Origin: Dyadobacter tibetensis Y620-1
GTDB lineage: Bacteria > Bacteroidota > Bacteroidia > Cytophagales > Spirosomataceae
DNA: 64,000 nucleotides
NCBI RefSeq assembly: GCF_000566685.1
Contig: NZ_AZQN01000001.1
Span: 372,001-436,000 of the forward strand
Direction: 5' to 3'
Shown: one piece after another, positions 36,154 to 45,345 of the stretch
How positions within the stretch are numbered: position 1 is the first letter of the stretch
Layout of the letters: each line of letters begins with the position of its first letter
Made by a program: the position numbers and the translations under genes
Notes under the pieces: generated by a model
What the model saw: the letters and a program-made list of their open reading frames with translations, nothing else
The model's database searches: none
Told to the model about the DNA's origin: nothing

Positions 36154-37044
36154 CTAAGGTTGTAGCATAGGAAACAAATTTCTGATATCAGCATCGGAAG
36201 GTTGTAAACCATATTCGCAAATTTCAAACACCTCGGCGAACTGCACTTCATTTCCTTTTTGAGTGCCATACCACTTTTGTAAGCACTTTCGACCTTCAAT
36301 ATCGACTGACGCCCGCCTTTTAGTAGCTTCCAGAAGCCATAATTTTCGTTTTTCTGGATCTGTAGGAACTTGGTCTAAAGTTTGACTGGTCCAGGGTAGC
36401 CATTCATAAAACTGGGATGTATGCGCATCTAATCCGCTTGCTTTAGCTTGAATTACCGAGCTAATGTCAATGGCAATGTCGGGACGGAAGGGCGTTGGTT
36501 TTTGGAATCTATCCTTAAAATAAAGGAAAAGGGGATTCTTCTTTAACGGGGGTACACTACTCAGAATATTGGGTACGATGACCAGGTAGGCCGCATCCTG
36601 AACCAAAACTCCAGTATTACGATGGTCAGGATGATAGTCATTGGTTCGAGGAGCAATGACTATATCGGCATTCCATTCCCTAATCTTTCGAATTACTTCC
36701 AGACGATTCTCAAGAGTGGGCATTAGTTCCCCATCATGATTATCAATGACATCATAAACAATTCCCATTCTTTTGGCCACTTCTTGTGTTTCACGGAGCC
36801 GCCTTCTGGCCAATTCTCCACCTCCCATTTCCTGGTGACCTTTATCGCCGTTTGTCAAGGATACAAATTTAACCTTATGACCCATTTGAGCATATAACAA
36901 GGCAAGGCCTCCTGCTCCTAAGTCACAATCATCGGGGTGAGCACCAATCATTAATATTTTTAAGGTAGGCTCCTGAGCTGATACCAGTACCGGTTGCATG
37001 AATAGAATTGCCAGTAGGGTAACTTTGAACAGATGATACGTCAT
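36154..37044 (-). CDS. Secreted PIG-L family deacetylase
   Basis: 296 residues with a signal peptide (FKVTLLAILFMQPVLVSAQ). The zinc-binding motif AHPDDCDLGAGG (near residue 36) and the second metal/His motif HPDHRNTG (near 137) mark the LmbE/PIG-L fold that removes acetyl groups from N-acetylglucosamine derivatives. Related BshB enzymes act in bacillithiol synthesis in the cytoplasm; the signal peptide argues against that role and for a glycan or glycoside substrate outside the cytoplasm. Confidence 0.87.
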   Translation of the reverse strand: MTYHLFKVTLLAILFMQPVLVSAQEPTLKILMIGAHPDDCDLGAGGLALLYAQMGHKVKFVSLTNGDKGHQEMGGGELARRRLRETQEVAKRMGIVYDVIDNHDGELMPTLENRLEVIRKIREWNADIVIAPRTNDYHPDHRNTGVLVQDAAYLVIVPNILSSVPPLKKNPLFLYFKDRFQKPTPFRPDIAIDISSVIQAKASGLDAHTSQFYEWLPWTSQTLDQVPTDPEKRKLWLLEATKRRASVDIEGRKCLQKWYGTQKGNEVQFAEVFEICEYGLQPSDADIRNLFPMLQP

Positions 37045-37507
37045 AGTGGAAGGATTTATAGAGAACTGGAATAGGATTCTACAACTAATCTAGAGAAAAT
37101 TTCAGGATTTTCAAGTAGGATGGTCGTATACAATCTGCTGGTAAAATAAAAGTATGGTAATGGGCAAGGATAAAATTATATTTAAAAAATAGGAATATTC
37201 TACGTTTGTTAGTGGGAAAAGAGGTTTGAGAGGTAAAAGTTCTACTTTCCTGTTCTTAATCTATCTTTCAAACGTATATATGGTATTTAATTAGGTTTCC
37301 ATATAAGTAGTCAGAATATTATATGGTTGAGTAGCGAATAATTAAAAAAACTACCTTTCTACTATCTAAAGTTAATTTTTGGTCTAACCTCCAAGACTAG
37401 CAAAGAGTTATCTGAACTTCTTAAAATTTTTGTTGAATCAGATGGAAATAGGCACGGAATAATCTGTAACTTTGTATCCCGTAATCATAGAAAAAAAGCA
37501 ACGTCTC
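37045..37507 (+). promoter_or_regulatory. AT-rich spacer with -7 element before pyrG
   Basis: 463 bases divergent between the deacetylase (minus) and pyrG (plus), no gene. An exact TAACTTTG -7 box lies at 37467-37474, 34 bases before the pyrG start; no good -33 TTTG is at the standard spacing. No riboswitch or RNA was recognised. Confidence 0.4.
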
Positions 37508-39154
37508 ATGGCTTCCAAAGCATTAAAGACCGCTAAGTACATTTTCGTTACGGGCGGTGTTACATCTTCATTAGGTAAAGGTATCATTGCATCCTCCCTG
37601 GCAAAACTCCTACAAGCACGAGGTCTATCAGTCACAATTCAAAAATTTGATCCATATCTTAACATTGATCCGGGCACGATGAATCCCTATGAACACGGGG
37701 AATGTTACGTGACCGACGATGGAGCGGAAACAGATCTTGATCTTGGCCATTATGAGCGTTTCCTAAACGTGAGCACGTCTCAGGCTAATAATGTCACTAC
37801 TGGTAGAATTTACCATAATGTTATTACCGCCGAAAGACGTGGTGATTTTCTCGGGAAAACAGTTCAGGTGGTTCCTCATATTACCGACGAGCTGAAGCGC
37901 AATATGTTGTTGCTGGGGCAAACGGGAAAATATGATATTGTTATTACAGAAATCGGGGGTTGCGTTGGTGATATAGAGTCTTTACCCTTCCTGGAGGCCG
38001 TTCGGCAAATTAAGTTTGAAATGGAACCTAAGGATACGCTGATCATTCACCTTACCCTAATTCCATATCTTAAGTCGGCAGGAGAGTTGAAAACGAAACC
38101 TACTCAGCATTCCGTGAGGATGTTACAAGAGGCGGGTATTCAACCCGACATCCTGGTTTGCCGTAGTGAACACCCCATTCCTCATGACATTCGCAGGAAG
38201 ATTGCTCTTTTCTGTAACGTTCAAGTTAATTCAGTAATTGAAGCCATTGATGCCGATACTATATACGCGGTTCCATTGTTAATGTCTACTGAAAGATTAG
38301 ATCAGCGGGTTCTGTATATGATGGACATTTATAATGATAAGGATGTTGATCTGGTAGCATGGAAACAATTCCTAAACCGATTAAGAAATCCTAATCATAT
38401 CATCCGGATCGGTTTGGTTGGTAAATACATTGAGCTTCATGATGCTTATAAATCCATTATAGAATCATTCATACATGCAGGAGCCGCTAATGAATGTAAG
38501 GTAGAATTAGAATGGATTCATTCTGAAAGCCTAACTCCTGAAAATGCCATTGAGAAGTTGGTGAATTTAGATGGGGTCTTAGTGGCACCTGGTTTTGGGG
38601 AGCGCGGGACTGAAGGTAAAATCACTGCAATACGTTTCGTACGGGAAAACAAGATCCCGTTTTTAGGTATTTGCCTTGGTATGCAAATGGCCGTTATAGA
38701 ATATGCCAGAAATGTTTTGGGCTGGAGCGATGCTCATTCAGTAGAAATGGACAGAAACACAGAGTACCCCGTTATTCACCTGATGGAAGATCAGAAGGAT
38801 GTATCCAATAAAGGAGGAACGATGCGTTTAGGGGCCTATCCCTGTAAGTTCAAAAAGGATTCCTTGGGTCATAAGATCTACGGGAAAATTAATATCAGCG
38901 AACGCCATCGTCATCGGTACGAATTCAATAATAAGTACATTAAAGAATTTGAAAGTAAAGGCTTATTAGCTTCCGGAATCAATCCTGAAAATCAATTGGT
39001 GGAAATGGTAGAACTTGCTAATCACCCGTTTTATGTGGGCGTACAGTTTCATCCGGAACTAAAAAGTACAGTTATGAATCCTCATCCATTGTTTGTAAGT
39101 TTTGTAAAAGCAGCACTTACTTTCTCGCAGGATAGGAAGGCTATTTTGTCTTAG
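37508..39154 (+). CDS. pyrG: CTP synthase (glutamine hydrolysing)
   Basis: Makes CTP from UTP, ATP and glutamine. 548 residues from the ATG at 37508 (12 codons after the frame opens). The synthase domain starts with KYIFVTGGVTSSLGKGIIAS and has DPYLNIDPGTMNPYEHGECYV and the UTP-site region MSTERLDQRV. The C-terminal class I glutamine amidotransferase domain carries the nucleophile in LGICLGMQM and the His-Glu pair in VQFHPEL. It is a single-gene unit before yidC. Confidence 0.98.
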   Translation: MASKALKTAKYIFVTGGVTSSLGKGIIASSLAKLLQARGLSVTIQKFDPYLNIDPGTMNPYEHGECYVTDDGAETDLDLGHYERFLNVSTSQANNVTTGRIYHNVITAERRGDFLGKTVQVVPHITDELKRNMLLLGQTGKYDIVITEIGGCVGDIESLPFLEAVRQIKFEMEPKDTLIIHLTLIPYLKSAGELKTKPTQHSVRMLQEAGIQPDILVCRSEHPIPHDIRRKIALFCNVQVNSVIEAIDADTIYAVPLLMSTERLDQRVLYMMDIYNDKDVDLVAWKQFLNRLRNPNHIIRIGLVGKYIELHDAYKSIIESFIHAGAANECKVELEWIHSESLTPENAIEKLVNLDGVLVAPGFGERGTEGKITAIRFVRENKIPFLGICLGMQMAVIEYARNVLGWSDAHSVEMDRNTEYPVIHLMEDQKDVSNKGGTMRLGAYPCKFKKDSLGHKIYGKINISERHRHRYEFNNKYIKEFESKGLLASGINPENQLVEMVELANHPFYVGVQFHPELKSTVMNPHPLFVSFVKAALTFSQDRKAILS

Positions 39155-39179
39155 TATTATAGCCGTTCAACATGTTTCC

Positions 39180-39236
39180 AAGCCCGTTAGGGAAAAACTT
39201 ACTACCTTTGTGGTCCCCTAAAAGGGCTATTGTTTT
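39180..39236 (+). promoter_or_regulatory. pyrG terminator overlapping a yidC -7 promoter box
   Basis: Imperfect arms agcccgttaggg (39181-39192) and ccctaaaagggct (39217-39229) followed by TTGTTTTT form a terminator-like hairpin. Within its loop TACCTTTG (39203-39210) fits the Bacteroidota -7 box, 44 bases before the yidC start. The -33 element is not clear. Confidence 0.4.
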
Positions 39237-39253
39237 TAATAATTTAGTTTATA

Positions 39254-41065
39254 ATGGATAAAAATTTTATTATCGGCATGATGCTCATCATGCTGATGTT
39301 GTTGGGCTACCAAATGTTAGTTCCTGCTCCGGAGGAGCCTACCCCTATTGAAACGACTCAAACTCAGCAGTCGAGTAAAAATATACAGTCTCTTGCCGTT
39401 GCCGATACTACCGCAAGTACACTGGGAGATTCTTCTCAGATTGTATTGGAAGAAAAGGAAATCACTTTTGAAACCAATACATCCCGGATTGTTCTTTCTA
39501 ACAAAGGTGGACAATTGTCTGAATTAGAACTTAAAAATTATAAAACCTACGATGGCAAGCCCCTATATTTAATTGCCAAAGGACATAATCAGTTTCAGCT
39601 GGAGTTGCCAACGGCAAAGGGGACAGTCAATCTTTCCAATCAGTTTTTTACTACTGATGCCCAGGGTGGAGTGGTTGCTCCCGACGACTCTGTGGTAGTA
39701 AAATACCGCACGAATCTAGGGGGTAGCGAGTTCGTTGAACAGACTTATGTTATTCATGGGAGTGGATTTGTAATCAATTATGGGATTGCTTCTAATGTAG
39801 TATCCGGTAAAAATCCCCTTCAATTTAACTGGCAAAATGATTTGCTACAGTTGGAAAACGATCTGGTGAAGAATCGGGAAGTAGTAACCATGAATTACTA
39901 TACCGATGATATCAATAGCTTGGGAGCGAGTGCTACGTCCAATGAAGAGGCGCAGGCTGAGGAGCCGGTTAAATGGTTCACCATTAAGCATAAATACTTC
40001 CTGGCAGGTTTGATTGCCCATCAGGAGCCGTTGAGTAATCTTGTGGTAAAAGCGGAGGTCAATACCAATGATACTTTGGTAGTGAAAACCATGTCAGCTT
40101 CTGCCGATATACCCATGAAGACCTTAAATGCTGGTGGAAATCAGTTTAGCTTTTATTTTGGTCCAAACGATTACCAGATTGTAGGAAAAGTAAATGCCGC
40201 ACATTTTGATGAAAATGTCTACTTAGGCTATGCTTTCCTTAAGCCCGTGAATGAGTATTTTCTTGTACCATTATTTTTCTTCCTTGAGAAATTCATCAGT
40301 AACTATGGACTACTAATCATTAGTCTGGTGCTTATTGTAAAACTATTGCTCACTCCGCTGACTTATAAGTCTTATATCAGCATGGCCAAAATGAAGCTAT
40401 TGGCTCCAGAGTTAGAGGAAATAAAAGCTAAAAGTGGGGATGATGTAGCCAAGCAGCAACAGGATCAGATGAAACTCTACCAACAAGTAGGGGTGAGCCC
40501 ACTCAGTGGTTGTATTCCTGTTCTCGCCACGATGCCTATTCTTTTCTCTCTGTTTTTTCTTTTCCCCAATTTAATTGAGTTAAGACAGGAGTCCTTCCTT
40601 TGGGCCAATGACCTCTCTACTTATGACTCCTTCATTAAGTTGCCTTTTGCTCTGCCTTTCTATGGCGACCATGTGAGTTTGTTTACCATTATGATGACCC
40701 TTTCAAGTATTGGTTATGCATATTATAATAATCAGATGACACCCACACAGCCAGGTCCGGTGAATATGAAGGCCTTAGGATATGTGATGCCGGTAATGTT
40801 TATGTTCGTATTGAACTCATTTCCCGCAGGTCTTACTTTTTATTATTTCGTATCCAATATAGTTACCATCATTCAGCAGCTCATCATCAAGCGATTCGTT
40901 AATGAGGATAAGATTCGGGCTATCTTAGAGGAAAACCGACGTAAAAATGCCAATGGTGAAAAGAAACAAACCAAGTTTCAAAAGTATTTGGAGAAGTCAC
41001 TTCAAGCTGCGGATGAGGCTAAAAAGAAGCAGGCAGAGTTGGAAAAACGTAATAAAAAGAAATAA
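39254..41065 (+). CDS. yidC: Membrane protein insertase
   Basis: Inserts and folds inner-membrane proteins with or without Sec. 603 residues, the Gram-negative form: N-terminal anchor (IGMMLIMLMLLGYQMLV), a large periplasmic beta domain (about 55-345) and the conserved core of five helices with LLTPLTYKSYISMAKMKLL, QVGVSPLSGCIPVLATMPIL and SFPAGLTFYYFVSNIVTIIQQ. The C-terminal tail is long, charged and lysine-rich (KYLEKSLQAADEAKKKQAEL), probably ribosome binding. Confidence 0.97.
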   Translation: MDKNFIIGMMLIMLMLLGYQMLVPAPEEPTPIETTQTQQSSKNIQSLAVADTTASTLGDSSQIVLEEKEITFETNTSRIVLSNKGGQLSELELKNYKTYDGKPLYLIAKGHNQFQLELPTAKGTVNLSNQFFTTDAQGGVVAPDDSVVVKYRTNLGGSEFVEQTYVIHGSGFVINYGIASNVVSGKNPLQFNWQNDLLQLENDLVKNREVVTMNYYTDDINSLGASATSNEEAQAEEPVKWFTIKHKYFLAGLIAHQEPLSNLVVKAEVNTNDTLVVKTMSASADIPMKTLNAGGNQFSFYFGPNDYQIVGKVNAAHFDENVYLGYAFLKPVNEYFLVPLFFFLEKFISNYGLLIISLVLIVKLLLTPLTYKSYISMAKMKLLAPELEEIKAKSGDDVAKQQQDQMKLYQQVGVSPLSGCIPVLATMPILFSLFFLFPNLIELRQESFLWANDLSTYDSFIKLPFALPFYGDHVSLFTIMMTLSSIGYAYYNNQMTPTQPGPVNMKALGYVMPVMFMFVLNSFPAGLTFYYFVSNIVTIIQQLIIKRFVNEDKIRAILEENRRKNANGEKKQTKFQKYLEKSLQAADEAKKKQAELEKRNKKK

Positions 41066-41136
41066 GGTCTTGGCCTTAAGAGGATAACTTCCTAAGTGCC
41101 AGTTACCCTGCTATAAGTTCTGCGACCAACAAAAGG

Positions 41137-41167
41137 TGGGCAATGTTTCATTATGAAACATTGCCCA
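41137..41167 (+). terminator. Terminator after yidC
   Basis: Perfect 14-bp stem tgggcaatgtttca (41137-41150) with its complement at 41154-41167 and a 3-base loop. A weak T-rich stretch follows. Confidence 0.75.
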
Positions 41168-41255
41168 TTTATATATAAGCAATATTGATTAATTTTAGAT
41201 TTTTAAAAGGCCTTTGGGGTTTTTGCATTTTATTGTAATACTATATCTATAGCAC

Positions 41256-42965
41256 ATGAAATTCTTCTTATTAGGGAGTATCTGCCTGTTCATAAATTTA
41301 ACTTCTACTGCACAGCTCTTCAAACAAAAAGATGATCTGGGCAGGGCCTATCAGGAGGCAGTTCGGGATTATAAAAACGGGCGCTTTGCTGAAACTATGC
41401 AGAAGTTAGCGCCCCTTACTTCTGCCAACCAGCCTACCATTTTTTCCGAATACGCACATTATTACTATAGTTTGGCTGCCTATGAAGCGAGAAAATATAA
41501 GGAAAGCAGACAGATGTTATTGCAGTTGCTGAGTCGTTATCCTAACTGGAGCAGAAAATATGAAGTTTATTATTTGTTGGGTGCCAACGATCTCGCGCAG
41601 GGGAACTGGCAAGCGGCACAGACTAATTTTGATAGAATAAAAGATACATCCTTTCAGAAAGATGTCCAGTCTTTAAAGCAAAATTACTTAAAAAGTGTCC
41701 CTGATTATTCTGAGCTACTCAGACTTTATCAGAAATATCCAAAAGATCCGGTGCTAGCCAAGGAGGTAGTGGTTGCTGTGGACCAGAATAGCCGCGCCAG
41801 CAAAGCGGACCAAGCACTTGCAAAAAAATTGATGGAAGAATATAAAATTGAGATGCTGAAATCTTCGGAAAAACCGAAAGGAAAACCTTCGACGTCCAAT
41901 AAAATTTGGGATAAGGAATACTTTGATGTTTCGGTTCTCATGCCTTTTCGGTTAAATGAATTTAATCCCAATCAAAAAAGAAGCAATCAGTTTGCCTACG
42001 ATTATTATTTAGGGCTACTTCAAGCCAAACGGAAATTGGCCCAGGAGGGAATTACCGTCTTTTTAAATGCCTATGATGTGAATGCTGAACCGGCTCCTAT
42101 GAAAAGAATTTTGAGAAATGAAGCTTTTCGCATCTCAAATATGGTGATAGGCCCATTGTATCCAAGCACTTTTTCTATAGCTGCCGAATTTGTCGGCAAA
42201 GAGCCTATGTTGATGCTCAATCCTTTGTCTACTGATGCCACACTTCTTGATGCTGCGAAAAATTTGTATCTAGCCCATCCATCAATTCAGACGCAGGTAC
42301 AGGAGGGGGCAACCTTGATGAAAAGGCTGGCAAAGGGCAATAAAGTGGCTATTTATTATGGCCATAGTTCAAAAGACTCTGCAATGGCCTTCGCCTACCG
42401 TGAAGTAGCCAGCAAAGAAGGGATGCAAGTAATCGACATGCAGAGATTATCTTCGGATAGAGAAGCAATGGAGTCTATGATTCCATCTTTTGCCTCCCAA
42501 TCTCCCGATCATATTGCCCTGTTTGGTACTTCTCCTTCCTTTGGAAAACCCTTATTGGCGACTCTCGAAAACAGGTCTCTGGAATCGTTGCCAGTTTTAG
42601 GGACGGCTTCGTCTTTTAATATAAGGCAGGTATCATCCACCAAGGCGGCTCGGCAGCTTTATTTGTTAGAATCGGATTTTATAGATAAGGACAAGGAACT
42701 AATCCGACAATTTCAACGGGATTATTGGGAGGCCAATAGCACCTTTCCTTCTGTATATGCTTATCAAGGCTACGATCACCTTCTGTTTTTCGGACGGATG
42801 ATGGGCAAGTATAAGGATCAATATGCACGGGGGCTCACCCTTAAACGCTATGATTCCGATTTAAACGATTACCTTTTAGGGGGCTTCGACTACAGAAGTT
42901 CCAACGAAAATCGAATTCCATTTTTGCTGAAATATAATGGCTATAAATGGAATCATATTAGATAA
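41256..42965 (+). CDS. LpoA-like TPR plus type-I periplasmic-binding protein
   Basis: 569 residues with a signal peptide (FFLLGSICLFINLTSTAQ). Residues 25-150 are TPR-like helices (AYQEAVRDYKNGRFAETMQ, YYLLGANDLAQGNWQAAQTNF). Residues 225-560 form a type-I periplasmic-binding fold: VSVLMPFRLNEFN, YDYYLGLLQAKRKL, NMVIGPLYPSTFSIAAEF, GNKVAIYYGH, PDHIALFGTSPS. The same two-part layout occurs in LpoA, the outer-membrane activator of penicillin-binding protein 1A, but no lipobox is visible. A peptidoglycan role is therefore inference; ligand binding is the alternative. It is followed after 33 bases by hemL. Confidence 0.78.
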   Translation: MKFFLLGSICLFINLTSTAQLFKQKDDLGRAYQEAVRDYKNGRFAETMQKLAPLTSANQPTIFSEYAHYYYSLAAYEARKYKESRQMLLQLLSRYPNWSRKYEVYYLLGANDLAQGNWQAAQTNFDRIKDTSFQKDVQSLKQNYLKSVPDYSELLRLYQKYPKDPVLAKEVVVAVDQNSRASKADQALAKKLMEEYKIEMLKSSEKPKGKPSTSNKIWDKEYFDVSVLMPFRLNEFNPNQKRSNQFAYDYYLGLLQAKRKLAQEGITVFLNAYDVNAEPAPMKRILRNEAFRISNMVIGPLYPSTFSIAAEFVGKEPMLMLNPLSTDATLLDAAKNLYLAHPSIQTQVQEGATLMKRLAKGNKVAIYYGHSSKDSAMAFAYREVASKEGMQVIDMQRLSSDREAMESMIPSFASQSPDHIALFGTSPSFGKPLLATLENRSLESLPVLGTASSFNIRQVSSTKAARQLYLLESDFIDKDKELIRQFQRDYWEANSTFPSVYAYQGYDHLLFFGRMMGKYKDQYARGLTLKRYDSDLNDYLLGGFDYRSSNENRIPFLLKYNGYKWNHIR

Positions 42966-42998
42966 TGAAATTACATCGACGTATTAAAATCTTTCTTC

Positions 42999-44294
42999 AT
43001 GAATTTTTCGAATAGCAATGCCCTTTTTGAAAAGGCACAAAAATATATTCCAGGAGGCGTAAACTCCCCGGTAAGAGCTTTCAAAGCGGTAGGCGGCTCC
43101 CCTGTGTTCATTAAGTCGGCCAAGGGGGCTATGGTGTACGATGAAGATGGTAACTCATTTATAGAGCTTATCAACTCCTGGGGTCCTATGATTCTGGGTC
43201 ATGGCCACGAACTTATCCAAAAGGCGGTTTCGGACACGCTACAACATTCTTTTTCTTTTGGAGCACCCACACGTCGTGAGGTTGAAATAGCAGAGCTTAT
43301 CGTTTCTATGGTGCCCTCTGTGGAAAAAGTCCGGATGGTGAATTCAGGAACTGAAGCCACCATGTCGGCCGTGCGCGTAGCCAGGGGGTATACAGGAAGG
43401 AGCAAAATGATAAAATTTGAGGGATGTTACCATGGGCACGGGGATAGCTTCCTTATTGCTGCTGGTAGTGGAGCGGTTACTTTTGGTACACCGGACAGCC
43501 CCGGAGTTACCAAAGGTGTTGCCAATGACACCCTCACGGCTCCTTATAACAATTTAGAAGCAGTTCAGGAAATTGTGGCCGCAAACAAAGGGGAAATTGC
43601 CGCTTTAATTTTGGAACCAGTAGTGGGTAATATGGGATGCGTACTACCGCAGGAAGGATTTCTGGAAGGCTTACGAAAAATTTGTGATCAAGAAGGAATT
43701 GTGTTGATTTTCGACGAGGTTATGACAGGTTTCAGGCTAGCCAAAGGTGGGGCTCAGCAACGTTTTGGTGTCATGCCTGACTTAACCACCATGGGTAAAA
43801 TTATTGGAGGCGGAATGCCAGTAGGGGCCTATGGGGGAAAAGCCGAGATTATGAACTGTGTTTCACCAGCGGGTCCCGTTTATCAGGCCGGTACTCTATC
43901 GGGCAATCCCATTGCCATGGCAGCCGGGATGACCATGTTGACCTACCTTAATGAACATCCGGAAGTGTATACAATTTTGGAAAACAAGGGACAAAAACTG
44001 GTCAGTGGCTTCAAATCCAGTGCCGAGAAATTAGGACTTAACTATACCATTAATCAGGTAGGGTCCATGTACACCCAATTTTTTACTCAGAAAGCTGTTA
44101 CCGATTTTCCTTCTGCGAAGTCTTCAAACCTAGAACTTTTTGGCAAATACTTTCACGCCATGCTTAATAAAGGCATATATCTTGGGCCATCCCAATTTGA
44201 AAGTATGTTTTTATCAACCGCGCTTACCGATGAAATGATTTCTACTGTAATTTCGGCAAATGAGGAGTCGCTGAAGGAAATTCACAATTTATAA
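42999..44294 (+). CDS. hemL: Glutamate-1-semialdehyde 2,1-aminomutase
   Basis: PLP enzyme that forms 5-aminolevulinate for haem synthesis in the C5 pathway. 431 residues, usual length. Visible: NSPVRAFKAVGGSP, MVNSGTEATMSAVRVARG, FEGCYHGHGDSFL, DEVMTGFRLA, and the PLP lysine Lys267 in TTMGKIIGGGMPVGAYGG, followed by AGTLSGNPIAMAAG. It is followed after 6 bases by a glycosyltransferase, so probably co-transcribed without metabolic connection. Confidence 0.97.
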   Translation: MNFSNSNALFEKAQKYIPGGVNSPVRAFKAVGGSPVFIKSAKGAMVYDEDGNSFIELINSWGPMILGHGHELIQKAVSDTLQHSFSFGAPTRREVEIAELIVSMVPSVEKVRMVNSGTEATMSAVRVARGYTGRSKMIKFEGCYHGHGDSFLIAAGSGAVTFGTPDSPGVTKGVANDTLTAPYNNLEAVQEIVAANKGEIAALILEPVVGNMGCVLPQEGFLEGLRKICDQEGIVLIFDEVMTGFRLAKGGAQQRFGVMPDLTTMGKIIGGGMPVGAYGGKAEIMNCVSPAGPVYQAGTLSGNPIAMAAGMTMLTYLNEHPEVYTILENKGQKLVSGFKSSAEKLGLNYTINQVGSMYTQFFTQKAVTDFPSAKSSNLELFGKYFHAMLNKGIYLGPSQFESMFLSTALTDEMISTVISANEESLKEIHNL

Positions 44295-44300
44295 CATGTT

Positions 44301-45320
44301 ATGAGTCGCAGCCCCAAATATTCTATCATTATTCCGGTTTATAATCGCCCCGATGAATTGCGTGAATTATTGGAATGCTTGCTGCACCAAACCTATAAAG
44401 ATTTCGAGGTCGTCATTGTCGAAGATGGATCTTCGATACGAGCCGACGAGGTGGTTCGAAAATTTCATCCTTACCTGCTTATTAGTTACTTTTTTAAGGC
44501 TAATGGCGGGCAGGGATTTGCCCGAAATCATGGATTTGAAAGGGCGAAAGGAAGCTATTTCATACTTTTTGATTCAGATGCTCTGATTGAGCCCGATTAC
44601 ATGGAGCGCGTCGACCATCGGTTGAGCACTGCATATTTGGATTTTTATGGAGGCCCCGATACAGATCATCCTTCCTTTTCCAATATCCAGAAAGCCATAA
44701 GCTATTCTATGACTTCCGTATTTACGACAGGTGGTATAAGGGGCAAAACGAATAATTTGGGAGGAGCTTTTCATCCACGAAGTTTTAATATGGGGCTTTC
44801 GCGAGAAGTTTGGGAAAAAACAGGAGGCTTTTTAACCAGTAGAATGGGAGAAGATATCATATTTAGTATCCGTGCATTAGAATTAGGGTTTAAGTCGGCC
44901 CTGCTTCCTGAGGCATTTATTTACCATAAACGGCGCACTGGTTTTATCCCATTTTTTAAACAGCTCCGGTTTTTTGGGAGGGCTAGAATCAATATTGCAC
45001 GGTATTATCCGAAGGAGCTGAAGCTGGTACACACCTTTCCCATGTTATTTACGATTGGGTTGGCCGGTCTGCCACTGTATTTTATCCTCAATACAAATTT
45101 GGGATTTCTGGCTTTGGCAAGTTATCTGCTCTATTTATCTCTGATCTTTGTCGATGCTCGGCGACAGACTGGTTCCTGGGCAGTGGCGGGGTTGAGTGTT
45201 CAGGCAGCTTTAGTGCAACTGACCGGATACGGCATTGGCTTTATTAAGGAGGGGTGGAAACGTATTTGGGAAAAGCGCTCGCACCGGGAAACGGGAGCAA
45301 CCATAGAATATCCCTCCTAG
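44301..45320 (+). CDS. Family 2 glycosyltransferase
   Basis: 339 residues. GT-A fold: YSIIIPVYNRPDELREL at the N-terminus, FEVVIVEDGSS, GQGFARNHGFERAKGSYFILFDSDALIEPDY (DxD-like metal site FDSDA near residue 93) and EKTGGFLTSRMGEDI with the catalytic-base ED. Two or three hydrophobic segments at 250-310 anchor it in the inner membrane. It should move a sugar from a nucleotide donor to a surface glycan or lipid; acceptor unknown. Confidence 0.9.
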   Translation: MSRSPKYSIIIPVYNRPDELRELLECLLHQTYKDFEVVIVEDGSSIRADEVVRKFHPYLLISYFFKANGGQGFARNHGFERAKGSYFILFDSDALIEPDYMERVDHRLSTAYLDFYGGPDTDHPSFSNIQKAISYSMTSVFTTGGIRGKTNNLGGAFHPRSFNMGLSREVWEKTGGFLTSRMGEDIIFSIRALELGFKSALLPEAFIYHKRRTGFIPFFKQLRFFGRARINIARYYPKELKLVHTFPMLFTIGLAGLPLYFILNTNLGFLALASYLLYLSLIFVDARRQTGSWAVAGLSVQAALVQLTGYGIGFIKEGWKRIWEKRSHRETGATIEYPS

Positions 45321-45343
45321 TTTATGGAGGGATATTCTATGGT
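45300..45343. terminator. Bidirectional terminator with a stop codon in its loop
   Basis: Perfect 18-bp stem (45300-45317 with 45326-45343) with an 8-base loop that begins with the TAG stop of the glycosyltransferase. The left arm codes for the last residues of the protein; the right arm ends 2 bases from the stop of the convergent methyltransferase. Confidence 0.75.
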
Positions 45344-45345
45344 GT

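Noticed and set aside
36154..37044. PIG-L protein as bacillithiol BshB
   Set aside because: It has a signal peptide and no bsh neighbours, whereas BshB is cytoplasmic.
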